Source of the DNA: Syntrophobacteria bacterium
Lineage (GTDB): Bacteria > Desulfobacterota > DSWW01
Assembly: GCA_030145435.1 (NCBI GenBank)
Contig: JAQYVQ010000005.1
Span: 1 to 9,668 of the forward strand
Length of the DNA stretch: 9,668 nucleotides
Reading direction: 5' to 3'
Shown here: piece after piece, positions 1-6,477 of the stretch
Layout: the number at the start of each line of letters is the position of its first letter
Numbering within the stretch: the stretch's first letter is position 1
The notes under the pieces: model-generated
What the model was told of the DNA's origin: nothing
What the model saw: only the letters and a program-made list of their open reading frames with translations
The model's database searches: none
Position numbers and translations under genes: made by a program

Positions 1-49
1 GGTCGCACTCGACGTAACAGAACTTGCCCATGGTCCGGATTATGCCCAT
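1..49 (-). CDS. 5' end of an unidentified leftward gene (partial)
   Basis: Sixteen codons are visible on the minus strand, reading MGIIRTMGKFCYVECD, before the gene leaves the window. The ATG at 49-47 is preceded by a good Shine-Dalgarno sequence (GAGAGGG, about 5 bases upstream). The in-frame ATG at 31 has no such site, so 49 is the better start. The region upstream is AT-rich and non-coding, as expected ahead of a gene. Sixteen residues are too few to assign a family. The pattern 'Met, aromatic, Val-Glu' is compatible with the N-terminus of an enoyl-CoA hydratase-like protein, but that is only a guess. The gene lies downstream of the ThDP enzyme/dehydrogenase pair on the same strand, separated by 288 bp, so it probably has its own promoter. 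Confidence 0.45.
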   Translation of the reverse strand, partial: MGIIRTMGKFCYVECD

Positions 50-119
50 GATAGCCCTCTCTTATCCACTCCTGATTGGCGCGTGATTCCGCCGAGATAA
101 AACTCGTTTCAACGCATAA

Positions 120-151
120 CAAACCTTTTAGCAGAATTCACAGGCCTTTTA
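120..151 (-). promoter_or_regulatory. Direct repeat TAAAAGG(Y)(Y)TG, 21-bp period, upstream of the left-edge gene
   Basis: Reading the minus strand, TAAAAGGCCTG (151-141) and TAAAAGGTTTG (130-120) match at 9 of 11 positions. They are offset by 21 bp, about two helical turns, and lie 71-102 bases upstream of the ATG at 49. Same-face direct repeats at this distance suit an activator or repressor site, but no regulator is identified and chance is possible in this AT-rich patch. The rest of the gap (50-337) has no convincing gene, terminator or consensus promoter. Confidence 0.25.
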
Positions 152-337
152 CAAGAACTTTCGCCAAGGGATTCGTTTTACATCGCACTTTTTTTGAGGT
201 CCCGATCTTCTGAACGAACACGCCTACCCCCTCTCCAAAACATCCCCAGAAGGTCTTCGGCCTCTTCGAGAAGCAGGAAGGGACTCGACAAGGGCAGCAC
301 GTTCTGTTTCACCTTGCCCGAAAGCCGATCCTGATTC

Positions 338-1360
338 CTACCTTCCCTGGCAATCGACGAGTATCTTCGTATGCCCCGGGGCATGAAGGGCCTCAAAGGC
401 CTCGGCGATCTCGTCGAGAGGGACGACGTCGCTCACGACGAGATCCGGATCCACGGCGCCCCGGGCCAACGGGGCCAGGCTGGATTCGAACTCTCGAAGA
501 TTGTATCCCAGACTGAAGTGTAACTGTATCTCCTTCATAAACCAGTTCATAGGGAACAGGGTCACGTTGCCCATGTGGACGCCCAGCGCCACAACCCGGC
601 CGTGCGCCTTCACGATCGTGGCAGCCTCTTCGATCGAGTTCTCTGTGCCTGCGCAGTCGATCACGACATCCGGGCTCCGGCCCGCGGCCTTCCGGACCTC
701 GTCCGCGACGTCCACCTGTTTCGGGTCAAAGACCCCGTCCACCCCCGCGGCCCACGCCTTCTCTGCACGGTACGGATCAGGTTCCGTAACGTAGATGCGA
801 ACCGCACCGGCGATCTTCAAGGCATACACACAGAGAAGTCCGATCGGGCCAGCCCCCATGACCACTGCCTGATCGCCGACACGAATGCTCGAGAGGTTCA
901 CTCCACGGACCGCGACCGCCCAGGGCTCGTTCAAGGCCGCGAGCTTCATATCCATGCCGGCCGGCACCGGGTAGAGCATGGAGGGGCGCACCAGCATATA
1001 CTGCCCAAATCCGCCGGGGTTGCCCCCCAGTCCGTAAGCCCGCATGATTCCTTCCTGGCAGACCTGGATATCTCCCCGCCTGCAAGGCTCGCACGCGAGA
1101 CAGGGATCCATCGGCAGGACAACCACCGCGTCCCCCTCACTCCACCCCTGGACGCCCTCACCCACAGCGGCGACATGGCCGGACATCTCGTGGCCGATGA
1201 TGCAGCCCGGGGGAAAGAACCCGGCATCGGCCATGTGCAGATCGGATCCGCAAATGCCACAGTACGCCACCTTGACCAGGATTTCCTCGGGACCGGGTTC
1301 AGGGGTCGGGCACTCTTCCACCTTCATCTTGCCATCCGGTTGAACAATCGCAGCCTTCAT
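338..1360 (-). CDS. Zinc-dependent medium-chain alcohol/polyol dehydrogenase
   Basis: This 340-residue cytosolic NAD(P)-dependent dehydrogenase belongs to the threonine/sorbitol/2,3-butanediol dehydrogenase branch of the zinc MDR family. The catalytic zinc site is intact: Cys37 in CGICGSDLH, His58-Glu59 in GHEMSG, and Glu145 in NEPWAV, the form typical of the polyol/threonine branch. The structural zinc site is also complete (Cys87, Cys90, Cys93, Cys101). The Rossmann motif GAGPIG is at residues 169-174, and an acidic residue (Glu193) near the end of the second strand favours NAD(H). The length is normal. The start has a strong purine-rich site (GGGGGGAA). It begins 41 bp after the ThDP enzyme on the same strand, so the two are probably co-transcribed and the substrate is plausibly an aldehyde, acyloin or diol linked to that enzyme. 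Family is secure; substrate unknown. Confidence 0.9.
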   Translation of the reverse strand: MKAAIVQPDGKMKVEECPTPEPGPEEILVKVAYCGICGSDLHMADAGFFPPGCIIGHEMSGHVAAVGEGVQGWSEGDAVVVLPMDPCLACEPCRRGDIQVCQEGIMRAYGLGGNPGGFGQYMLVRPSMLYPVPAGMDMKLAALNEPWAVAVRGVNLSSIRVGDQAVVMGAGPIGLLCVYALKIAGAVRIYVTEPDPYRAEKAWAAGVDGVFDPKQVDVADEVRKAAGRSPDVVIDCAGTENSIEEAATIVKAHGRVVALGVHMGNVTLFPMNWFMKEIQLHFSLGYNLREFESSLAPLARGAVDPDLVVSDVVPLDEIAEAFEALHAPGHTKILVDCQGR

Positions 1361-1401
1361 CGTTCCCCCCCATGGTCATGGCTGGATGTGAATTCCAATT
1401 C

Positions 1402-3057
1402 CTAAAGAAGGCCACTCTCCGTGGCATACTTGGTCACAGGATGGGGCAGCGTGGGGTCGACCATCACATTGATGCAGGACACCTTGCCATACTTCAGGGA
1501 CCTTTCGAGGGCAGGCTTGATCTCTTCCGGCCGCTCGATGAATTCCCCGTAGCCCCCGAGCCCCTGTGCCATCAGGTCGTACCGCACCACGCCGAGTTCG
1601 GTTCCGCAGGTCCTGTCGTGGCCGAAGAGCATCTCCTGGCCGTGTTTGACCATCCCCCATGCCTGGTCGTTGCAGATCACGCAGATCACGGGCAAGTCGT
1701 GGCGCACGGCCGTGTCGATCTCCATCCCGTTCAAGCCGAAGGAACCGTCTCCTGACAAGAGGATCACGTTTCGGTCCGGTTCCGCCAACTTGGCGGCCAG
1801 GGCAAAGGGCAGTCCCACCCCCAGGCATCCCAGGGGCCCTGTTGAGGTCACGGCAGAAGGCCGCTCCGCGGGGAATGCCTCGCTGCCCCACAGCATGCTG
1901 TCACCGCCGTCACAAACGAACATCGCTTCCCCGCCCACGACATCACGTACATCCTCGACCAACCGCCGGGGATGAATCGGTACCATGTCCAGATCGTAGG
2001 TTGATCGTTCCGCCTTTATCGCCTCTTCGACCATCTGCGTTGCCTCCCCGGCCCAGGGACGGTCCGGATTCTCCGGGATTCGCTGGATCAGGTCTTCGAG
2101 GACCAGCTTGATGTCTCCCCAGACGCCCACATCCGGCCCTCGATTGAATCCAAGTTCCGTAGGCTCGATATCCACTTGAATCACCTTCATGGGCGGCTGG
2201 AAGAGCTTGCCGAAGGCCAGCATGAAGTTGAAGCGGGTCCCCAGGGCGAGGATCGTGTCCGCCATCATCATGGGCGACAGGGTGTGCAGCATGGAGCCGC
2301 TGATGGCGAGCGGGTGGGAGTCCGGCAGCACACCGCGCCCGCTGGTACGGGTGATGACCGGGATGCCGGCCCGCTCGGCAAAGGCCTTGAGCGCATCCCC
2401 GGCACGAGCCCACAGGCAACCGGATCCCGCCAGGATCAGGGGACGCTCGGCCTTGGCCAGCATCTCAGCGGCCGCAGCGAGGGCCTCAGGGCTCCCGTTG
2501 GGGCGTGAGGTGGTGCGGTAATGGGTCGGAAAAGGCGCCTCCGATTCGTCGACCTTGGCATACATGATGTCCATGGGGATTTCCAGGTAGACCGGCCCCG
2601 GCCGGCCGCCCAGGGCATGCCGATAGGCCATGGCAATGTACTCGGGTATACGGTGGGTGTGATGGCAGATCCGGGCCCACTTGGTGATGGGCTTCATCAG
2701 GGCGATCTGGTCGATATCCTGAAGGGCCCCGGTATCGTTCTCTGCCAGCGCACTCCGGCCGCCGAGCACCAACAGGGGGGTGTTCGACTGCTGGGCGTTG
2801 GCAATGGCCGTGACCGCATCGGTCAAGCCCGGACCCGCCGTGACGGCACACACACCCATTTCGCCCGTTACGAGCGACCACCCCTCCGCCATGTGAGCCG
2901 CCGCCTGCTCGTGCCGGGTATCGATGATCTTGATCCCCTCGTCCAGGCTCGCGTTGTAGATGGGAGCAATGTGGCCCCCGCTCAGGCTGAAGATATACTT
3001 GACTCCCTCTCGGAGAAGCGCCTTGACGACCAGTTGACCACCGTCCATCTTGCTCAT
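1402..3057 (-). CDS. ThDP-dependent enzyme, acetolactate synthase / 2-hydroxyacyl-CoA lyase superfamily
   Basis: This 551-residue protein has the usual three-domain ThDP layout. The N-terminal Pyr domain carries the catalytic glutamate (Glu50 in DTRHEQAAAH). The central domain spans about residues 190-330. The C-terminal PP domain has the Mg/ThDP motif GDGSF at 436-440, closing with Asn463-Asp464. Such enzymes cleave or ligate next to a carbonyl: acetolactate synthase, oxalyl-CoA decarboxylase, 2-hydroxyacyl-CoA lyase and benzaldehyde lyase are relatives. Signatures are mixed. The central segment GTRFNFMLAFGK followed by KVIQVDIEPTELG resembles oxalyl-CoA decarboxylase/2-hydroxyacyl-CoA lyase, whereas GMVKHGQ after the ThDP motif resembles acetolactate synthase. 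No small regulatory subunit gene (ilvN type) is adjacent, which argues against a biosynthetic acetolactate synthase. The start is supported by GGGGAGGG six bases upstream. It leads an operon with the zinc dehydrogenase. Confidence 0.88.
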   Translation of the reverse strand: MSKMDGGQLVVKALLREGVKYIFSLSGGHIAPIYNASLDEGIKIIDTRHEQAAAHMAEGWSLVTGEMGVCAVTAGPGLTDAVTAIANAQQSNTPLLVLGGRSALAENDTGALQDIDQIALMKPITKWARICHHTHRIPEYIAMAYRHALGGRPGPVYLEIPMDIMYAKVDESEAPFPTHYRTTSRPNGSPEALAAAAEMLAKAERPLILAGSGCLWARAGDALKAFAERAGIPVITRTSGRGVLPDSHPLAISGSMLHTLSPMMMADTILALGTRFNFMLAFGKLFQPPMKVIQVDIEPTELGFNRGPDVGVWGDIKLVLEDLIQRIPENPDRPWAGEATQMVEEAIKAERSTYDLDMVPIHPRRLVEDVRDVVGGEAMFVCDGGDSMLWGSEAFPAERPSAVTSTGPLGCLGVGLPFALAAKLAEPDRNVILLSGDGSFGLNGMEIDTAVRHDLPVICVICNDQAWGMVKHGQEMLFGHDRTCGTELGVVRYDLMAQGLGGYGEFIERPEEIKPALERSLKYGKVSCINVMVDPTLPHPVTKYATESGLL

Positions 3058-3140
3058 TCGAGTCCCTCCCCTTGTCCCGGGTGTGTCCCTTCTTCACTCC
3101 GGTTCCGTGCGTGTTTCCCGACTTCGGGTACGGCCCTTTT

Positions 3141-3147
3141 ATCTATA
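3141..3147 (-). promoter_or_regulatory. Possible -10 box for the ThDP enzyme gene
   Basis: The minus strand reads TATAGAT here, 84-90 bases upstream of the ThDP gene start, inside the only AT-rich patch of the divergent gap (about 3135-3180). No good -35 box lies at standard spacing; TTTTGC is the best at 17 bases. Tentative. Confidence 0.2.
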
Positions 3148-3187
3148 TGAATCCGGGGTCAAAAGCAAAAGATTTCAGGGTCTCCCT

Positions 3188-3216
3188 TTGACATCCCGAT
3201 CGCCTTTCCTTAGGCT
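3188..3216 (+). promoter_or_regulatory. Sigma-70 type promoter of the acyltransferase gene
   Basis: A perfect -35 TTGACA (3188-3193) is followed after 17 bases by TAGGCT (3211-3216), which keeps the first, second and last bases of the -10 consensus. A-tracts lie just upstream (about 3160-3170), like an UP element. The start codon is 33 bases downstream, leaving a short leader with AGGAG at 3237-3241. The spacing and shape are nearly identical to the bioB promoter. Confidence 0.55.
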
Positions 3217-3249
3217 AAATCCCGAACACTCGAAACAGGAGCGTGGTAC

Positions 3250-4191
3250 ATGCGCCACAAGAATCGCGCAAGGGTAAGAAATCTCCTCCGGACCTTGAAC
3301 CCGAAGGACTATGAAAGGTTCGAGAAGATCAGGATCAACGACCTCGGGTTCGGGTATGATTCCTTCGGACTCGAGATCGAGTCGGCCATGGCCGTCTTCA
3401 CCCTGGTGCAGTACTTCTACGATCACTGGTTTCGGGTGGACAGCTACGGGGTGGAGAACATCCCGGAGGAAGGTGCTGTCCTGCTCACCCCCAACCACAG
3501 CGGCATCATTCCGATCGACGGGGCCATGATCGCGACCGATCTGCTCAAAAAGATGGAAAAGCCGCGACTCATGCGTGCTGTCCTGTACAACTCTGCCGGA
3601 TTCATACCCTTCGTGGGCACCTTCTTCTACCGTTCCGGGCAGATTTCGGGCGCCCGCCGAAACTTCGAAGAGGCCCTCAAACAGCGCGAGCTGGTCGCTG
3701 CGTTTCCCGAAGGTTCCAAGGGAACATGGAAGGGGTTCGACGATCGATACAGGCTCAAGCCGTTCAACGTGGGATTCATGGAGCTGAGCCTGATCTACCG
3801 GACCCCGATCGTTCCCACCGCCGTGATCGGGGCCGAAGAGCAATACCCCTTCATGAAGAACGTGAAGCCCCTCGCCAGGATGCTGCATCTCCCCTACTTC
3901 CCCGTCTCCCCCCTCTTTCCGCTGCTCGGACCGATCGGCATGTTACCCCTTCCGACCAAGTACAGCATTTCCTACGGAGAGCCGTTCCATTTCTACAGAG
4001 AATACGGCCCGGAGACCGTCCGGAAACCGGATGTGATCCACATGCTGGTCGGTAAGGTACGGACAAGGATCGAAGAGATGCTCGCAGAGGGGCTTCGGAA
4101 CCGAAAGGGCGTCTTCGGCTTCTCCGCTACCTCGGGCCCCAAGTCCCTGCCGGAAAGAATACTGGCCAGGCTCACTGGCGACGGAGCGTAG
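3250..4191 (+). CDS. PlsC/LPLAT-fold acyltransferase
   Basis: This 313-residue protein probably transfers an acyl group to a lysophospholipid, glycerolipid or related acceptor at the membrane face. LPLAT motifs appear in order. The catalytic block PNHSGIIPIDG is at residues 81-91 (His83, Asp90). A motif II-like segment, GTFFYRSGQ, is at 123-131, with Arg128 and a following Arg/Glu-rich helix. FPEGSKGTWK is at 152-161 and the proline-containing strand TPIVPTAVIG at 185-194. The His-to-Asp spacing is two residues longer than the classical HX4D, a form I associate with the MGAT/TMEM68-like bacterial branch. The roughly 60-residue N-terminal part is helical with one moderately hydrophobic stretch (about 46-58). 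AGGAG eight bases upstream supports the start. It is divergent from the ThDP gene and has its own promoter. Acceptor and acyl donor are unknown. Confidence 0.85.
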   Translation: MRHKNRARVRNLLRTLNPKDYERFEKIRINDLGFGYDSFGLEIESAMAVFTLVQYFYDHWFRVDSYGVENIPEEGAVLLTPNHSGIIPIDGAMIATDLLKKMEKPRLMRAVLYNSAGFIPFVGTFFYRSGQISGARRNFEEALKQRELVAAFPEGSKGTWKGFDDRYRLKPFNVGFMELSLIYRTPIVPTAVIGAEEQYPFMKNVKPLARMLHLPYFPVSPLFPLLGPIGMLPLPTKYSISYGEPFHFYREYGPETVRKPDVIHMLVGKVRTRIEEMLAEGLRNRKGVFGFSATSGPKSLPERILARLTGDGA

Positions 4192-4193
4192 TC

Positions 4194-4287
4194 GGTTACA
4201 GCTGTTAGCTCCCCACCACTGCCCCATGCCTGACTTTTGCCCTCTGGGAGGGTGGTAAGGTGGGCTAAAAGCTAATCGCTAATAGCC
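4194..4287. repeat. Inverted pair of 7-base-periodic arrays enclosing a small hairpin
   Basis: The gap between the convergent acyltransferase and methyltransferase genes holds three 7-base units beginning GCTAA on the right (4264, 4271, 4278) and diverged units in opposite orientation on the left (4194-4214). The arms can pair: TTAG plus CCCACC (4205-4208, 4212-4217) with GGTGGG plus CTAA (4259-4268), with a three-base bulge. Inside the loop is a compact hairpin, CCCTC-TGG-GAGGG (4240-4252). Neither strand has a U-run after the stem, so it is not a classical intrinsic terminator, though it could still end or protect both transcripts. Confidence 0.55.
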
Positions 4288-4324
4288 GCGAAACACTCTC
4301 CCAAATCAGCGCTTTACGACTACC

Positions 4325-4990
4325 TCACCTATTGCCAATCCCCACGACAAACGGCTGCCCCGGAACCCGCTGAACATTCACGGAAGACAAGCCGGCATCA
4401 ACGAACAGGGTGACCAGTTCCCTCTCGGTCAGCCCTTGCCCTGCCACGAAACGAACGAAGTATTCGGAACACAGCCACCGCGTGCCCGGGAGAACCCATC
4501 TCCACTTTTTCACAAAACCCCTGGTGGCTTCCCGGGAGAGGTCCCTGTCCACTTCGATCACGCAGACCGTCCCGCCTTCCTTGCAGACACGCTGCATCTG
4601 AGCGAGGCCTTGCCTACGATCAGGCAAGTGCTTGATCATCGCAGCCGAAACGACGAGGTCGAAACCGCCGTCGGCCAACGGCAGACAGAGGGCGTCCCCG
4701 ACACCGAAACCCACGTTCGGAATCCCGAGACCCCTCCCGTGGGCGCGAGCGACCTGCCCCTGTGAGAGATCGAGTCCGAGGACGAAGGCCTCAGGGTTTC
4801 TCCGGGCGGCTCGCATCGCGATCTGTCCGGAGCCGCACCCAAGGTCCAGGACCCTGAATCCCGCCGGCAAATCGCAGAGGAGACCTTCCACCACCGCATC
4901 ATACAGATCCCCGATCCCTGCCGCCACAATGGCATCGTAAAGCCAGGCCATCCCCCGAATCCAGGGCCCTTCCATTTTGAAAAGATGCAT
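4325..4990 (-). CDS. Class I SAM-dependent methyltransferase (UbiE/Methyltransf_11-like)
   Basis: This 221-residue, probably soluble protein has the SAM-binding core. Motif I is VLDLGCGSG at 47-55, the acidic end of strand 2 is Asp74 in LGLDLS, and motif II is GDALCLPL (Asp99). The strand-4 segment FDLVVSA is at 110-116, and the post-core helix and strand (LAQMQRVCKEGGTVCVIEVD) at 129-148. A cap segment with many Trp/Arg residues (KKWRWVLPGTRW, 161-172) probably forms the substrate lid. Substrate unknown: quinone, lipid and small-molecule methyltransferases all share this core. AGGAG about six bases upstream supports the start. It is isolated: convergent with the acyltransferase, and separated from the next same-strand gene upstream by 317 bp with two large dyads, so it is probably monocistronic. 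I see no clear promoter for it. Confidence 0.85.
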   Translation of the reverse strand: MHLFKMEGPWIRGMAWLYDAIVAAGIGDLYDAVVEGLLCDLPAGFRVLDLGCGSGQIAMRAARRNPEAFVLGLDLSQGQVARAHGRGLGIPNVGFGVGDALCLPLADGGFDLVVSAAMIKHLPDRRQGLAQMQRVCKEGGTVCVIEVDRDLSREATRGFVKKWRWVLPGTRWLCSEYFVRFVAGQGLTERELVTLFVDAGLSSVNVQRVPGQPFVVGIGNR

Positions 4991-5044
4991 TCAAGCTCCT
5001 TGCGCTACTTGGATGCTTCGGTACGTCCCCCGCCCGCTTTCCTA

Positions 5045-5100
5045 CCCGAGCCCGATCACCCGCACCCATTGACTATTCTCGGGCGGGGGCCGGGCTCGGG
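5045..5100. repeat. GC-rich dyad with perfect 10-bp arms
   Basis: CCCGAGCCCG (5045-5054) and CGGGCTCGGG (5091-5100) are perfect inverted repeats separated by 36 bases. After an internal loop, CCCGC (5059-5063) can pair with GCGGG (5083-5087), extending the stem. It lies 55-110 bases upstream of the methyltransferase start, on its probable leader or promoter, so it could be a leader hairpin or a repeat element. No T-run follows on either strand. Confidence 0.5.
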
Positions 5101-5156
5101 CGCTCTGGCAAGTCGACAGGAATCTGCGGCTATTCTTACCTGGCAGAGCTCAAATT

Positions 5157-5263
5157 GTGCAGTGCTGTCCGGGGTTCCGTCGGAGATTTGTGCCGGGCGA
5201 CTCCGGGGGAGGGAGAGACGGAGCCCAAGCAAATCGGAGAGGGAACCCCGGACAGCACCGCAC
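5157..5263. mobile_element. 107-bp MITE-like palindromic element
   Basis: Outer 22-bp terminal inverted repeats (5157-5178 and 5242-5263) differ at one position and share the perfect 15-bp core GCTGTCCGGGGTTCC. After six unpaired bases on each side, GATTTG (5185-5190) pairs with CAAATC (5230-5235), so the arms are 34 bases long and exactly in register. The 39-base centre holds a further small stem (GGG plus CTCCG with CGGAG plus CCC, 5195-5226). There is no coding capacity. I see no target-site duplication in the flanks. The form suggests a miniature inverted-repeat element or a remnant of an insertion sequence. Since it sits 45 bases past the stop of the zinc-free dehydrogenase, it could also act as a transcript-end hairpin, although only a weak AATTT follows on that strand. 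Confidence 0.55.
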
Positions 5264-5307
5264 GGCGAGCCCCCCTGGAACATAGCACTGTCTCCAATGT
5301 CGCTCCA

Positions 5308-6318
5308 CTAGAAGGCTAAACAAATCTTTCCAAAGTGCTCGCCCCTCTCCATTACCTGGAAGGCCTGCTTTACCTCCTGGAAGGGAAACACGCGGTCGAC
5401 CACCGGGGCGAGCTTGTGAAGGGCCATGGCCCGGTTCATCGCCTCGAAGCCTTCCCGGTGGCCGACGAAGATGCCCTGGACCCTCACGTTCTTCATCAGG
5501 ATAGGCAGGATGTTGAGTTCTTTGGCCCCTCCGGACAAGACGCCGATCATGCTGATCTCTCCCCCGATTCGGACCGCCTGCAGCGACTCCTGCAGGGTGC
5601 CTGCACCGCCCACCTCGATCACGTGGTCCACGCCGAGTCCGTCGGCCCACTCTCTGACCGCCTTGCCCCACTTGGGGGTCTCCTTGTAATTAATTCCGTG
5701 ATCCGCGCCCATCCGGGCCGCACGATCGAGCTTCTCGTTGCTGCTCGAGATCACGACCACCCGGGCGCCGATCATCTTGCCGATCTGCAGACCGAACATA
5801 GATACGCCGCCCGTCCCCTGTACGAGGATCGTGTCGCCTGCCTTGCGTCCCCCGTAAGTGACCAGGGCACTCCATGCCGTCAAGGCCGCGCACGGGAGGG
5901 TTGCGGCCTGCTCGTCGCTGAGATGCTCCGGCACGTGCACAACCCCCTCCTCGTTGAGCACCCTGTATTCGGCTAGCATTCCGTCCAGGGGGCTCCCAAG
6001 TGTGGTGACTGCTTTCTCCACCGTAGGCTCCCCGGAGGGCCATCCCTGAAAGAAACACCCTGCCACCCGGTCCCCCATCCTCACCCTGGAGACGCCCTCC
6101 CCGATCTCGACCACCTCGCCCACTCCGTCCGAGCAGGGGATGATCGGCAGGGGTTGCCTCGGGTTGTAGAGCCCCTGCACCATCAGAAAATCCCGAAAAT
6201 TGAGCGACGAGGCCTTCATCCGGATCTTCACTTCACCCGGTCCCGGCTCCGGTTCCGGCCGTTCCGCCACTGCAAGGTTCTCGAGACCGAAAGATCCCTG
6301 GACTTCAATGACTTTCAT
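5308..6318 (-). CDS. Zinc-free NAD(P)-dependent medium-chain dehydrogenase/reductase (quinone oxidoreductase-like)
   Basis: This 336-residue protein has the MDR two-domain fold but none of the zinc ligands. The place of the catalytic cysteine is taken by SSLNFRDFL (residues 37-45), no GHE motif follows, and there is no four-cysteine structural lobe. This is the pattern of quinone oxidoreductase/enoyl reductase-type members, which reduce activated double bonds or carbonyls. The nucleotide-binding loop is QGTGGVSMFG at 167-176. After strand 2, ISSSNEK (190-196) has small polar residues rather than an acid, which favours NADPH. The N-terminus (LENLAVAERPEPEPGPGEV) and the C-terminal GEHFGKICLAF are typical of the family, and the length is normal. 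The start is fixed by GGGAGGAAG just upstream. It is divergent from bioB with its own candidate promoter. Substrate unknown. Confidence 0.88.
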   Translation of the reverse strand: MKVIEVQGSFGLENLAVAERPEPEPGPGEVKIRMKASSLNFRDFLMVQGLYNPRQPLPIIPCSDGVGEVVEIGEGVSRVRMGDRVAGCFFQGWPSGEPTVEKAVTTLGSPLDGMLAEYRVLNEEGVVHVPEHLSDEQAATLPCAALTAWSALVTYGGRKAGDTILVQGTGGVSMFGLQIGKMIGARVVVISSSNEKLDRAARMGADHGINYKETPKWGKAVREWADGLGVDHVIEVGGAGTLQESLQAVRIGGEISMIGVLSGGAKELNILPILMKNVRVQGIFVGHREGFEAMNRAMALHKLAPVVDRVFPFQEVKQAFQVMERGEHFGKICLAF

Positions 6319-6371
6319 GGCTTCCTCCCTCAGAACTGCCCTTAGGATTGATCAGAACCCCATTTCCCCTC

Positions 6372-6401
6372 AATATCCCTCACATCCCGCGCCTCGGTCA
6401 A
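6372..6401 (-). promoter_or_regulatory. Candidate promoter of the zinc-free dehydrogenase
   Basis: On the minus strand, TTGACC (6401-6396) is followed after 18 bases by GATATT (6377-6372). A T-run just upstream on the same strand (6402-6408) resembles an UP element. The start codon is about 55 bases downstream. Moderate match only. Confidence 0.4.
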
Positions 6402-6445
6402 TAAAAAAGCCCTCTTCCGGTCGTAACGGGGGTGTGTTTGGGTGA

Positions 6446-6477
6446 TTGTATACCTCAAAGACGTATAAAGTTGACAA
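6446..6477 (+). promoter_or_regulatory. Candidate BirA operator (bioO) of the biotin operon
   Basis: TTGTATACC (6446-6454), a 14-base spacer and AGTTGACAA (6469-6477) match the known BirA half-sites TTGTAAACC and GGTTTACAA at 8 of 9 and 7 of 9 positions. Spacers of 14-16 bases are known for this operator family (remembered, not checked). Counted as a plain dyad, GATTGT at 6444 pairs with ACAATC ending at 6479. The right half-site covers the -35 box TTGACA, so BirA-biotinyl-AMP binding would block RNA polymerase. The birA gene is not in the window. Confidence 0.7.

Noticed and set aside
151..168. Sigma-54 promoter on the minus strand (TTGGC then CTTGT)
   Set aside because: The distance between the GG and the downstream G is one base too long, and GC is replaced by GT.
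178..396. Minus-strand ORF of 72 codons overlapping the 3' end of the zinc dehydrogenase gene
   Set aside because: It starts inside the dehydrogenase gene, has no ribosome site or recognisable motif, and its downstream part lies in ordinary intergenic sequence.
575..1405. 276-codon plus-strand ORF opposite the zinc dehydrogenase
   Set aside because: It is a frame left open by high GC content and strong codon bias opposite a gene with complete motifs; it shows no domain of its own.
4240..4252. Intrinsic terminator at the CCCTC-TGG-GAGGG hairpin
   Set aside because: The stem is only five base pairs and no U-run follows it in either direction.
4325..4990. Methyltransferase as BioC, the malonyl-ACP methyltransferase that would complement the nearby biotin operon
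   Set aside because: It is on the other strand, not in the operon, has no biotin-type operator, and its sequence after the SAM core does not resemble BioC as I know it.
5146..5270. Target-site duplication around the 107-bp element (GAGC on both sides)
   Set aside because: The two GAGC copies are not adjacent to the element ends and lie at different distances, so a four-base match by chance is likelier.
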